The notes beneath the pieces were generated by a model. That model was not told the DNA's origin, did no database searches, and was given only the letters and a program-made list of their open reading frames with translations. Below are positions 32,124-40,174 of a stretch of DNA of 44,108 nt, piece by piece. The position numbers and the translations under genes are program-made. Position 1 is the stretch's first letter. Every line of letters begins with the position of its first letter. Source of the DNA: JACPRB01 sp964468745 (GTDB lineage: Bacteria > Planctomycetota > MHYJ01 > JACPRB01); contig CAYXVY010000100.1 in NCBI GenBank assembly GCA_964468745.1, forward strand, positions 1 through 44,108, read 5' to 3'.

Positions 32124-33223
32124 TCGGCGACCTTGAACACCTCGATGGCGGCGCGCTTTGACGCGCCCGGCGACCCGAGCTTCCTCTTCACGTCAGCGAG
32201 CTGCTTTCGCATCTCGCCGAGGCGGCCGTCGCGCAGGATCGAGATCGCCTCCTTGGAGATGCGTTCAGGCGTCGCCTTGAACTGGTAGAGCTCCGGGGCG
32301 ATCCGGCGGTCCGCGACGATGTTCACGAGGGCGTAGTGCTTGAGGCGGACGAGCAGCCCGCCCGTGAGCGCGGAAAGCGTGTTCATCTTGTACGTCACAA
32401 TCATCGGCGTCCCATAGATCGCGGCCTCCAGCGTGGCCGTCCCGCTGGCCACGATCAGGAGATCGCTCGAGGCCAGCACCTCGGGCGTGCGGCTCCAGAC
32501 GAGCGGAAAGCCGGCGCCTTCGGTCTTGCGCGGATCGATCGACGGCGTGAGCGCTGCCACGAACGAGGCGTCGGGAATTTCCTTGCGGATGAGCGCGGCC
32601 GCCTTCTTCATGACCGGGAACAGTCCATTGAACTGCTTCGAACGGCTTCCCGGGAGCAGGCCGATGAGCGGCCCTTTCTCCACTCCCAGCTCGCGACGGA
32701 ACGCCCCCGTGTCAATGTCCTGGACGTCGTCGAGCAGCGGATGGCCGACATACGCCACGTCGACGCCGTGCTTGCGGTACAACTTCTCCTCGAAGTCGAA
32801 GGTCACGATCATCTTGCGCACGAGGCGCGCGATTGTCTTGATGCGGCCCGCGCGCCACGCCCAGACTTGGGGCGAAATGTAATAAACGACGGGAATGCCC
32901 TCGTCTTTCACGCGCTCTGCGTACCGCAGGTTGAAATCGGGGAAGTCGATGAGGACGACCGTGTCCGGCTTGTGCGTGCGCAGCGCGCTGATGAGCAGCC
33001 GGTAGAGCCGCGCGTAGTGGTGCATGTTGCGGAACGCCTCGAGGAATCCGACGGTGGCATGCTTCACGGGGTCGACGACGATCTCGACCCCAGCCTGACG
33101 CATGCGCGTGCCGCCCGCACCCACGAGCTTCACGCCTGGGCGCTGCGCTTTCAGTGCCGCGGCGAGATTTGCGCCGTGGATGTCGCCCGAAGTTTCGCCC
33201 GCGACGATCAGGATCGTCGTCAT
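32090..33223 (-). CDS. lpxB: Lipid-A-disaccharide synthase
   Basis: Joins UDP-2,3-diacyl-glucosamine and lipid X to lipid A disaccharide phosphate at the cytoplasmic face of the inner membrane (GT19 family). The 377-aa sequence shows VAGETSGDIHGANL at the start, VGAGGTRMRQAGVE, VGFLEAFRNM, LIDFPDFNLRYAERV, YYISPQVWAWRAGRI, VGHPLLDDV, GLLPGSRSKQF and ASGTATLEAAIYGTPMIVTYKMN. It is the last gene of the lpx cluster; its ATG shares one base with the stop of the oxidoreductase gene upstream (TGATG). The C-terminal dozen residues overlap the convergent EEP gene. Confidence 0.97.
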   Translation of the reverse strand: MTTILIVAGETSGDIHGANLAAALKAQRPGVKLVGAGGTRMRQAGVEIVVDPVKHATVGFLEAFRNMHHYARLYRLLISALRTHKPDTVVLIDFPDFNLRYAERVKDEGIPVVYYISPQVWAWRAGRIKTIARLVRKMIVTFDFEEKLYRKHGVDVAYVGHPLLDDVQDIDTGAFRRELGVEKGPLIGLLPGSRSKQFNGLFPVMKKAAALIRKEIPDASFVAALTPSIDPRKTEGAGFPLVWSRTPEVLASSDLLIVASGTATLEAAIYGTPMIVTYKMNTLSALTGGLLVRLKHYALVNIVADRRIAPELYQFKATPERISKEAISILRDGRLGEMRKQLADVKRKLGSPGASKRAAIEVFKVADQSRARTTRNP

Positions 33224-34221
33224 CAGCGCCAGACGTGATCGCGAATCTCTCTCAGGATCCGCTCGGCGGTCTTCATGGCGCGGACGCCGTGCTCGCCCGG
33301 CACCTCGGGGTCGCGCCCCGCCTTCACGCAGTCGACGAAGCTCATGAGCTCGTTGACGAGCGGCTCCTCGTCCGGCAGCTTGACCTCTTCGATCGAATAG
33401 AATTCCTTCGGGATCGACGCGAGATCCATCAGCGACAGGTCCCTGTCTTTCGGGAGCTTCGAAAGCGATTGCGCGAGCTGGGGGGTCGTGCGGTAGAGTC
33501 GTGCCGTCTTCTCGAGCGTATCGATCGCCACGTAGCGGTCGGGCGAGAACATGCGGATCTTACGCATCTGCTTGTCGGAGACGCGGCTGGCGGTGACGTT
33601 GGCGACGCAGCCGTTCTCGAATTCGAATCGAGCGTTCGCGATGTCCTCCGGTCCGAAAAGGAGCGACACACCGACCGCGTCGAGCCGCTTCAGGTCGCTC
33701 TTTACGAAGTGAAGGATGATGTCGATGTCGTGGATCATCAGGTCCATCACGACGTCGATGTCCGTCGAGCGGAAGCGAAACGGGCTGAGCCGGTGCACTT
33801 CGATGAATCGCGGGCGGTCGATCATCTTCGCGGCGGCCATGACGGCCGGATTGAAGCGCTCGACATGACCCACGGCCAGCGGGGTTCCGGTCCGGCGCGC
33901 GACGCGGACGAGTTCATCCCCTTCTTCGATGGTCTTGGCGAGCGGCTTCTCGACGAGAACGGGGATCTTCCGTTCGAGAAATTGCCGGGCGACGTCGAAG
34001 TGCGCGATCGTCGGAACGGCGACCGATACCGCGTCGACCTTCCCGAAAAGCGCGGAGTGATCGGTGTAGGCGGTCGTGCCGTGCGCCTTTGCGATCTCCA
34101 ATGCCCGCTCCGTCACAGTGTCAACGACGCCCGCGAGCGCGACTCCGGGCATGGACGCGTAGATGCGGGCATGGTGTTTCCCGAGATGGCCGACGCCGAC
34201 GACGCCGACGCGAAACGTCAT
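33223..34221 (-). CDS. Gfo/Idh/MocA oxidoreductase in the lpx cluster, GnnA-like
   Basis: A 332-aa NAD(P)-dependent sugar dehydrogenase: GVVGVGHLGKHHARIY (Rossmann), VAVPTIAHFDVA, VLVEKPLAKT with the conserved Lys, GHVERFNPAV and VMDLMIHDIDIILHF with the catalytic-site His. Its place between lpxA and lpxB matches gnnA of Leptospira and Acidithiobacillus, where GnnA oxidises UDP-GlcNAc at C3 before the aminotransferase GnnB makes UDP-GlcNAc3N for amide-linked lipid A. No gnnB is in this window, so another sugar oxidation, or a gnnB elsewhere, must be considered. Overlaps lpxA (ATGA) and lpxB (TGATG). The GnnA assignment is from context. Confidence 0.88.
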   Translation of the reverse strand: MTFRVGVVGVGHLGKHHARIYASMPGVALAGVVDTVTERALEIAKAHGTTAYTDHSALFGKVDAVSVAVPTIAHFDVARQFLERKIPVLVEKPLAKTIEEGDELVRVARRTGTPLAVGHVERFNPAVMAAAKMIDRPRFIEVHRLSPFRFRSTDIDVVMDLMIHDIDIILHFVKSDLKRLDAVGVSLLFGPEDIANARFEFENGCVANVTASRVSDKQMRKIRMFSPDRYVAIDTLEKTARLYRTTPQLAQSLSKLPKDRDLSLMDLASIPKEFYSIEEVKLPDEEPLVNELMSFVDCVKAGRDPEVPGEHGVRAMKTAERILREIRDHVWR

Positions 34222-35096
34222 CGGCTCTCCGCGGCGCCGTTGGCGGAGGCGTCTTCGTCGGGATCAGGCGAGCTGGCCCCGCGGATCGCCTCGCGAGCGC
34301 GGCCGACTTTTCCGCGGTCGCTGGCGCGCATGAAGGCGAGGAGGGTTCGCACGTCCTGCTGGTTCGGATAGCGCTGCTCAAGGAGCGCGTAGGCCTCCGG
34401 CTTCGGCAGGTCGGTGCGCCAGAGCAGGCGGTGCGCGTCTTTCAGAGCGGCGATGCGGTCGTCGGAGAATCCGCGGCGCCGAAGCCCGACGCTGTTGATC
34501 GAGACGATCTTCGTCGGGTAGCCAGCGGCGAGCATGAACGGCGGGATGTCGACATTCGCTCCCGCATAGAAGCCGATGAAGGAATTCTGGCCGACGGTCA
34601 CGAAGTGGTGGATGCCGACGTTCGCGCTCATGCCGACGTTGTCTTCGATCTTGACGTGTCCCGCCACGAGCGTGTTGTTAGCCAGCACGATGTGATCGCC
34701 GAGTTCGCAATCGTGAGCGATGTGGGATCCGGCCATGAGCAGGTTGTTGTTGCCGATGCGTGTGACGCCCCCGCCGCCGAGTGTCCCGATGTTGATCGTG
34801 ACAAACTCGCGTATGCCGTTGTTGTCGCCGATGACCACCTGGGTGTCCTCGCCGCGGTACTTGAGGTCCTGCGGCATGCCGCCGAGCACTGCGTGCGGGT
34901 GGATGTCGTTCTGCTTGCCGACGGTGACGCGGTTGGTAATCGTTACGTTGTTGTGCAGCCGCGTGCCGTCACCGAGCCGGACCAGCGGCCCGATGATGCA
35001 GAACGGGCCGATATGCACGGCGTCGCCCAGCGTTGCCGCCGGATCGACGATGGCGGTGGGGTGAATCGTCACGTTCGATCGGGCCGCCGTCGTCAT
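34218..35096 (-). CDS. lpxA: UDP-N-acetylglucosamine acyltransferase
   Basis: Transfers the first 3-hydroxyacyl chain of lipid A from acyl-ACP. The 292-aa protein is a left-handed beta-helix of hexapeptide repeats (IHPTAIV, VHIGPFCIIG) with the catalytic segment SHIAHDC: His125 and His128 match E. coli His122 and His125, and His147 and His163 match His144 and His160. The E. coli Gln161 position is His164 and the Gly173 chain-length ruler position is Phe176, which should favour shorter acyl chains. RRGFSDDRI starts the normal C-terminal helices; the last 35 residues are an acidic, low-complexity tail. ATGA overlaps on both sides tie it to lpxC-fabZ and the gnnA-like gene. Confidence 0.97.
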   Translation of the reverse strand: MTTAARSNVTIHPTAIVDPAATLGDAVHIGPFCIIGPLVRLGDGTRLHNNVTITNRVTVGKQNDIHPHAVLGGMPQDLKYRGEDTQVVIGDNNGIREFVTINIGTLGGGGVTRIGNNNLLMAGSHIAHDCELGDHIVLANNTLVAGHVKIEDNVGMSANVGIHHFVTVGQNSFIGFYAGANVDIPPFMLAAGYPTKIVSINSVGLRRRGFSDDRIAALKDAHRLLWRTDLPKPEAYALLEQRYPNQQDVRTLLAFMRASDRGKVGRAREAIRGASSPDPDEDASANGAAESR

Positions 35097-36394
35097 GCCG
35101 TGTCCATGAGCATGAATTTCATGTTCGCCTCGATGGCAACCTGACCGTCCACCGTCCCACGCCCGAAGACCTCGCCGGTGCGCGCCTTGATCTTGATCGT
35201 TTCCACCTCAAGGCGGAGTTGGTCGCCGGGGACCACGCTCTTGCGCAGCTTTACCGAGTCAAGCGACAGCAGGACGGCAATCTTCGCCTGAGAATCCGCC
35301 CTGCGCATGAGGAGAGCGCCGGCGAGCTGGGCCAGCGCCTCAATCTGCAGGACGCCCGGCATGATCGGGTTATCGGGGAAGTGCCCCTGGAAGTACGGCT
35401 CGTTGTAGGTGACGTTCTTGATCCCGACCGCGCGGCGATACCCGTCCATCTCGATGACCTTGTCGATGAGCAGGAACGGGAAGCGGTGCGGCAGGATTTT
35501 CGCGATTTCCCGGACATCCAGGAGCGTTTCGGTCGGTTTCGATCGAACGCCCGTACCCGTGGTGAACACCTCGGCCAGCCGCTTCACGAGTCGGATATTC
35601 GTGGAGTGCCCCGATCCGAGGGCGATGATGCGCGCCTTCAGCTCGCCGCCGAGGGTCCAAAGGTCGCCTAGCACGTCGAGCATCTTGTGCCGCACGCACT
35701 CGTCGGGGAATCGCAGCGAGTTTTCGATTGGCCCATCCTTGCCGAAGACGAGTGTGTTCTTGGTCGTCGCCCCTTTGCCGAGCCCCTGCGCGAGGAGCGC
35801 CTGCGCCTCGCTCTCGAGACAAAACGTGCGCGCCGGCGCGATGTCGGCGAGATACTTTTGCTCGTCCATCTCGAACGAGAGGTGCTGCTTGCCGATCGCG
35901 GTGCCGGGATAGTCGAGCGTGTACGTAATCGTGAGCCCGTTCTCGCTCGGCAGCGCGACGATGTGAACGTCGTTCTCGGAGACCGTGACGGCCTCGCGCA
36001 CCGTGTAGACGCGCCTGGACTCCGCCTGTTCCTCGACGCCGGCGGACTGGATGAGATCCGTGAACGGTTTGCTGGAACCGTCGATGTTCGGGACCTCGGC
36101 GGCGTTCAGCTCGATCTCGAGATTGTCGATCCCCATACCGTGGCACGCCGACATCAGGTGCTCGATTGTCTCGATCTCGATGTCGTCCTTCTGCACCATC
36201 GTGCGCCGGAACTTGCTGGCCACAGTATCGGGGCGGACGGGGAGTTGCGTGCGTGCGGGCAGATCGGTACGAATGAACGTCATGCCGGCATTGACGGGCG
36301 CAGGCGAGAGCTTCAGGAGCCCCGCCTGACCGGTGAAGAGGCCGACGCCATTGAGCTCGACCGGCTTCCGGATCGTCCGCTGATTCTTGCGCAT
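35093..36394 (-). CDS. lpxC/fabZ: Bifunctional LpxC deacetylase / FabZ dehydratase fusion
   Basis: One 433-aa chain with two enzymes. Residues 1-280 are LpxC, the zinc UDP-3-O-acyl-GlcNAc deacetylase and committed step of lipid A: Glu78-His79 (IETIEHLMSA), His236 and Asp240 (RHKMLDVLGD) and His263 (GSGHSTN). Residues about 293-433 are FabZ, 3-hydroxyacyl-ACP dehydratase of fatty acid synthesis: LPHRFPFLLIDKV, YFQGHFPDNPIMPGV with His338, and Glu352. This fusion is known from Bacteroidota and some Planctomycetota. It joins enzymes competing for or derived from the same 3-hydroxyacyl-ACP pool. The gene begins 39 nt after the short lpxD gene and overlaps lpxA by ATGA. Confidence 0.97.
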   Translation of the reverse strand: MRKNQRTIRKPVELNGVGLFTGQAGLLKLSPAPVNAGMTFIRTDLPARTQLPVRPDTVASKFRRTMVQKDDIEIETIEHLMSACHGMGIDNLEIELNAAEVPNIDGSSKPFTDLIQSAGVEEQAESRRVYTVREAVTVSENDVHIVALPSENGLTITYTLDYPGTAIGKQHLSFEMDEQKYLADIAPARTFCLESEAQALLAQGLGKGATTKNTLVFGKDGPIENSLRFPDECVRHKMLDVLGDLWTLGGELKARIIALGSGHSTNIRLVKRLAEVFTTGTGVRSKPTETLLDVREIAKILPHRFPFLLIDKVIEMDGYRRAVGIKNVTYNEPYFQGHFPDNPIMPGVLQIEALAQLAGALLMRRADSQAKIAVLLSLDSVKLRKSVVPGDQLRLEVETIKIKARTGEVFGRGTVDGQVAIEANMKFMLMDTA

Positions 36395-36433
36395 GTGGTT
36401 TGTTCGGCTAGGGCGTCAGGGGGTGTGAGAGTC

Positions 36434-36850
36434 CTATTCTCGCGTCCCGCCTAGGCTCTTTTCAAGCTCCTCGATGCGGCGCTTGAGGGCGCGAACTGTT
36501 TCTTCGATCCGATCGGCCATCGCGATTGCCCGCAGATTCTGTCGTCGCGGCCATGTGGGCATGCCGCTGTATACCTCGCACCCCTTGAGGTCCTTCGTGA
36601 CGCCGGAGTACGCAGTTACGATTGCGCCGTCGTCGATCTCGAGATGATCGACCACTCCGACGTGGCCCGCGACCAGCACGGCGGCCACGCGCGTCGACGG
36701 CAGGTGTGATGCGTATTTCGCGTTCCAGAGAAACGTGATCTCGCCCGGCTCCGCGTCGTCGATTCCGTTGACGCCGAGGATGTTCGTCGCTCCGTCGCCG
36801 ACCAGGCGTCCGTCGACGAGTTCGGCCAGCTGTTGCAACGTCTTGCGCAT
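36434..36850 (-). CDS. lpxD: LpxD-like protein lacking almost all of the beta-helix domain
   Basis: Only 138 aa, against about 340 for LpxD, the N-acyltransferase of lipid A. Residues 1-62 are a good LpxD N-terminal domain (LQQLAELVDGRLVGDGATNILGV, EPGEITFLWNAKYASHL, VAAVLVA). From residue 63 the sequence jumps to the end of LpxD: GHVGVVDHLEIDDGAIVTAYSGVTKDL, EVYSGMPTWPRR, and the C-terminal helix (RIEETVRALKRRIEELEK). About 200 residues with nearly all hexapeptide coils and the catalytic His region are absent, yet the frame is open and the gene abuts skp (TAAATG). It is either an inactive or regulatory remnant, a real deletion allele, or an assembly collapse. It does not look like a standard acyltransferase. 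Confidence 0.8.
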   Translation of the reverse strand: MRKTLQQLAELVDGRLVGDGATNILGVNGIDDAEPGEITFLWNAKYASHLPSTRVAAVLVAGHVGVVDHLEIDDGAIVTAYSGVTKDLKGCEVYSGMPTWPRRQNLRAIAMADRIEETVRALKRRIEELEKSLGGTRE

Positions 36851-37684
36851 TTACGGCTTGGGCTTCGTTTCTTTCCCGCACTTGGGGCATTTCACGTCGG
36901 TTGTTTCCCGTTTGCAGGTGTCGTCGGAGCACACCCTGTTCACCACCGCCGGCGGCACGCCCCCGGCCTTGCGCTTCGCGTACTCGGCATTGAGCAGTTT
37001 CAGCACATCTTCCGTAATGTCGAACGTGCTGCCGTAGTACAGGACCACGCGCTGGGCGATCTGCTGGGACACAGACGCCGGGGAGTCGTCTTCGAGCTGC
37101 GGCTCCTCCGCGCGGAGGATGAAGTCGTACTTCTTGTCCTTCCCGTAGCGCGCCAGCACCTCGGTGATCTCCTTGTAGACCTCGAGTTTCCGCTGGGAGT
37201 ACTCGCTGATGAACTTCGCGCGGCCGAGCTCCTTGTCGAGTTTCACCTGCATTTCGAGGAGTTTGTATTTTCGAGCCTTCTCCTGGTAAAGCGTGTTGTT
37301 CTTGTCGAGCGTATTGATGTCGTCCCCGAGCCGTTTCATCTCCGCTACGGCCGCGTTGAGCGGCTTCATGATCTCGTCTTCGATTTTCTTCAGCTGCTCG
37401 GTGACATCCTTTGCGTAGGCGTACCGGGATTCGTCGAAGCACTGCCGGAGATTGACGAGACCCACCTTCACGCCGCCGTTCTGGGCGGCGGGATCCTGGG
37501 CGGCTTGGGTGCGGATTTCCACGGTCGCCGGCGCGCGGGCCGCGAGCGGCTCGGCGCGGCCGTCGAGGGACGGCGTGGCCGCCTCGGCACGCGGAAGGCG
37601 CCAGTTGAGCAGCGCCGTGCCCATGATGCCGAGCACGATCCCCAGCGCCGCCAAAATGACCACCTGCAAACTTCTTTTGAGCAT
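36851..37684 (-). CDS. skp: OmpH/Skp-family periplasmic chaperone with C-terminal cysteine motif
   Basis: Skp-type chaperones hold unfolded outer-membrane proteins in the periplasm and commonly sit between bamA and lpxD, as here. The 277-aa product has a membrane/signal segment (LQVVILAALGIVLGIMGTALL), the family start KVGLVNLRQCFDESRYAY near residue 80, a long coiled coil (about 95-180), and the closing ILRAEEPQL / QRVVLYYGSTFDIT part that ends Skp. An unusual 40-residue tail follows, with Cys pairs ending in KCPKCGKETKPKP, resembling a zinc knuckle. ATG at 37684 has AGGAGA 6 nt upstream; the longer frame to 37717 is not supported. Confidence 0.9.
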   Translation of the reverse strand: MLKRSLQVVILAALGIVLGIMGTALLNWRLPRAEAATPSLDGRAEPLAARAPATVEIRTQAAQDPAAQNGGVKVGLVNLRQCFDESRYAYAKDVTEQLKKIEDEIMKPLNAAVAEMKRLGDDINTLDKNNTLYQEKARKYKLLEMQVKLDKELGRAKFISEYSQRKLEVYKEITEVLARYGKDKKYDFILRAEEPQLEDDSPASVSQQIAQRVVLYYGSTFDITEDVLKLLNAEYAKRKAGGVPPAVVNRVCSDDTCKRETTDVKCPKCGKETKPKP

Positions 37685-37690
37685 CTGCGT

Positions 37691-37702
37691 TCTCCTATTA
37701 TG
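37691..37702 (-). promoter_or_regulatory. Ribosome-binding site and possible -10 box before skp
   Basis: On the minus strand CATAAT is followed directly by AGGAGA and, 6 nt later, the ATG at 37684. The Shine-Dalgarno part fixes the start of skp. Whether CATAAT acts as a promoter is uncertain, since the box is too close to leave the ribosome-binding site in the transcript. Confidence 0.5.
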
Positions 37703-37731
37703 AGCGTCTGACGTCATTGCGCGTTCGTGAC

Positions 37732-40137
37732 TTAGTAGAACAGCCGGCCGATGTCGAAGAGGATGGTCTCTCGCTCGTCTTCATCCTCCTTGCGCAGCGG
37801 AAAGCCGAAGTAGAGCGATACGGGCACGTTGCCGAGTTGGGGAATGATGAAGCGGATGCCGAACCCGATGCTCTGGCGCCAGCCGCCGTCCGCGATGTCC
37901 TCGAATTCGCGCTGGATGTTGGCCAGGTCGTGGAAAACCGCGCCGCGCAAGAACTCCACCAGAAGCGGGAACGAATACTCCAGACTGATGAACATGTATC
38001 CGCCGCCGCCGATCGGGTCGCCATTCTCGTGCGGTCCGGTGCCGCGATTCTCAAAGCCGCGAATCGAATCGATGCCGCCTGCGTAGAAGAGTTCGAAGAA
38101 GGGCACGCCGGAGTTGCCGATCGGCTCCGTGCGTCCGACGGTTAGGTGGAACTGCGCCACGTGTTTCAGCTTCTCGTCGGTCTCGAGAATCGTGTAGTAC
38201 GCGTCGATGTCGAAGACCGCCTTCCAAAAATCGAAGTCGCCGCCCAGCCATTGCCCCGCGTGTTCGTACGCCAGCGAGACCTTCACGCCGTGCGACGGAT
38301 ACAGAGTGCTGTCGCGCGCGTCGAAGGTGATCGAGGGAGCGATGCGCGAGATGACGTTGGTGCCCGCGAGCGACGCGATCGTGACGGGCGCGTCGGTGTC
38401 GACGTCGGTGATCCGGATCCGGAACGCCTCGTATCCGAGCTCGAATCGCCAGAGCTCGATCCGTTTGTCGAGTGTCAGGCGCCCGCCCAGCCGCGCTTCC
38501 GTCCAGGATTCGCGTTCTGTGCGGGTGTTGTACGCGGAGAGCCCGAGGCCATATTCCAGGCCGAAGAGATAGGGTTCGCGGAACGTGATCGAGAACGATT
38601 GACGCTTGGCCGAAGGGGCGAGGCGGATGCTCATCAGCTGCCCGCCGCCGGCGAAGGCGTTGCCCGCGAAGAAGTCCTCGACGCTTTCGGGCAGGTCCGT
38701 GATGTCGAAATTCTTCTGCGACAGTTCGATGAGGCCCGTGATGCCGAAGCTCGAGGAATAGCCTCCGGCGAATCGGATCGATCCGGTCTGTCCCTCCTTG
38801 ACGTCTATGATGATGTCGCGCTCATTCGGCACCAGGCCGGGCTCGAGTCGCATCAATAGGCCGCCCGCCGGGTCGAAGTAGCCGCGGTCGCGCAGCCGGG
38901 TCAGCCCCTTCGAGAGGAGCCTGTTGTTGAACTTGTCGCCGGGGGCGAAATCCTTGAGCTCGCGAAGGATCACGTCGAGGCGCGTCTTGGTGTTCCCGTT
39001 GATGCGGATCTGTCCGACCGTGATCTCCTGGTTTTCCTGGATCTCGAACAGGACGTCGACGATTGGCTGCGTCAGGTCGACGGTGTAGATCGGGTTCACT
39101 TCGGCAAGGATGTAGGCGCGCTCGCCGTACTTGTCTCGGATGTACGTGGCGTCGCGCTGCGCGATGTTGTCGCTGTAATCGTCGCCCGCCTTGAGCTTGA
39201 GCGGCCAGGCCTGCATCTCCTCCGTCGAGATGATCTTGTTCCCCTTGATCGTGACGCTTCGGACTTTGTAGCGGACGCCTTCGTCGATGTGGATGTGGAT
39301 CGTGACCTCCGTCTTCGCGTCGTTGAAGACGAGGTCCTTCACGAAGACGCGGTCGCCGTCGCCGATGTCGAGGAAGCCCTCAAGCTGATAGAAGAGCTTG
39401 ATCCGCTTCAGGTCCTCTTCGATGAAACGTCGGACGAGGGGGTTCGTGCCCGACGGGATGAAGAAGAAGTAGCTGTTCTCGCGCGTGAGGAGGAATTCCT
39501 TCAACTTCGAGTCCGGGATGTTCTTGTTCCCGCTGAAGATGATCTCCTTCACGCCGACGACGGGGCCCTCGGATACCTGCCAGTGAAGGATCACGCCCTG
39601 CGACGTCACGGCGAGTTCATGCTGCACGGTTGAGAAGTAGTGCCCTTTCGTGAGCAGCTCTTCGCGGATCGTGGCGCTGTCCATCGCAAGCTTGAACTCG
39701 TTGAACCGGTCGTCCGGATTAAGGGTGAGCTTGGGGCGGAGCTGCACGAGCGGGATCGCGTTCAGTCCTGAGAAGATGACGTCCTTGATCTCCGGCTCTT
39801 CGGTCACCTCGACGGTGACGACTATCGTCTTGTCCACCGATCCTGCGGCGACGCTGATCGCCACCTTGCTGAAGTGCGCGGTGGCGTAGAGCGCTTTGTG
39901 GTCCTCGTCGCGCTTCCTCAGGTCGTACTTACGACCGTCGGACTTCTTCCAGCCGCAGTTCAGCTTCTCAAGGTATGACTTGGGGCGAAGGTTCCGCCAA
40001 CCGGTGGATCGGTCAGCGACGACCCTCTCGACCGTATGCCCCTCCCACCACTCCTCCTGGGCCTGCGCGGTACGAGCCGCGGCCATCAGGAGCAGGGTGC
40101 CCAGGAATAGACCCCGGGCCTGCCGTGCGTGACCCAT
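37732..40137 (-). CDS. bamA: Outer membrane protein assembly factor BamA
   Basis: The core of the BAM complex, inserting beta-barrel proteins into the outer membrane. The 801-aa protein has a signal peptide (GLFLGTLLLMAAARTAQAQ), POTRA domains over about residues 30-430 (IKDVIFSGLNAIP, VKEIIFSGNKNIPDSKL, VRSVTIKGNKIISTEEM, VGQIRINGNTKTRLDVIL), and a C-terminal 16-strand barrel (about 440-801) with the conserved SIRGFENR loop and terminal Phe-Tyr. Fits Omp85/BamA in length. It starts 37 nt after tyrA and is followed by skp and the lpx genes, the classical order. A TACGCT box 12 nt before the ATG may give it its own promoter within the tyrA-bamA gap. Confidence 0.97.
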   Translation of the reverse strand: MGHARQARGLFLGTLLLMAAARTAQAQEEWWEGHTVERVVADRSTGWRNLRPKSYLEKLNCGWKKSDGRKYDLRKRDEDHKALYATAHFSKVAISVAAGSVDKTIVVTVEVTEEPEIKDVIFSGLNAIPLVQLRPKLTLNPDDRFNEFKLAMDSATIREELLTKGHYFSTVQHELAVTSQGVILHWQVSEGPVVGVKEIIFSGNKNIPDSKLKEFLLTRENSYFFFIPSGTNPLVRRFIEEDLKRIKLFYQLEGFLDIGDGDRVFVKDLVFNDAKTEVTIHIHIDEGVRYKVRSVTIKGNKIISTEEMQAWPLKLKAGDDYSDNIAQRDATYIRDKYGERAYILAEVNPIYTVDLTQPIVDVLFEIQENQEITVGQIRINGNTKTRLDVILRELKDFAPGDKFNNRLLSKGLTRLRDRGYFDPAGGLLMRLEPGLVPNERDIIIDVKEGQTGSIRFAGGYSSSFGITGLIELSQKNFDITDLPESVEDFFAGNAFAGGGQLMSIRLAPSAKRQSFSITFREPYLFGLEYGLGLSAYNTRTERESWTEARLGGRLTLDKRIELWRFELGYEAFRIRITDVDTDAPVTIASLAGTNVISRIAPSITFDARDSTLYPSHGVKVSLAYEHAGQWLGGDFDFWKAVFDIDAYYTILETDEKLKHVAQFHLTVGRTEPIGNSGVPFFELFYAGGIDSIRGFENRGTGPHENGDPIGGGGYMFISLEYSFPLLVEFLRGAVFHDLANIQREFEDIADGGWRQSIGFGIRFIIPQLGNVPVSLYFGFPLRKEDEDERETILFDIGRLFY

Positions 40138-40149
40138 ATGGGTGGCACG

Positions 40150-40155
40150 AGCGTA
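40150..40155 (-). promoter_or_regulatory. Possible -10 box of bamA
   Basis: TACGCT on the minus strand, 12 nt before the ATG at 40137, inside the 37-nt gap between tyrA and bamA. It would separate the envelope cluster from the aromatic amino acid genes. Weak match; read-through from tyrA is equally possible. Confidence 0.35.
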
Positions 40156-40174
40156 GCAGATGCCGGGATGACGA

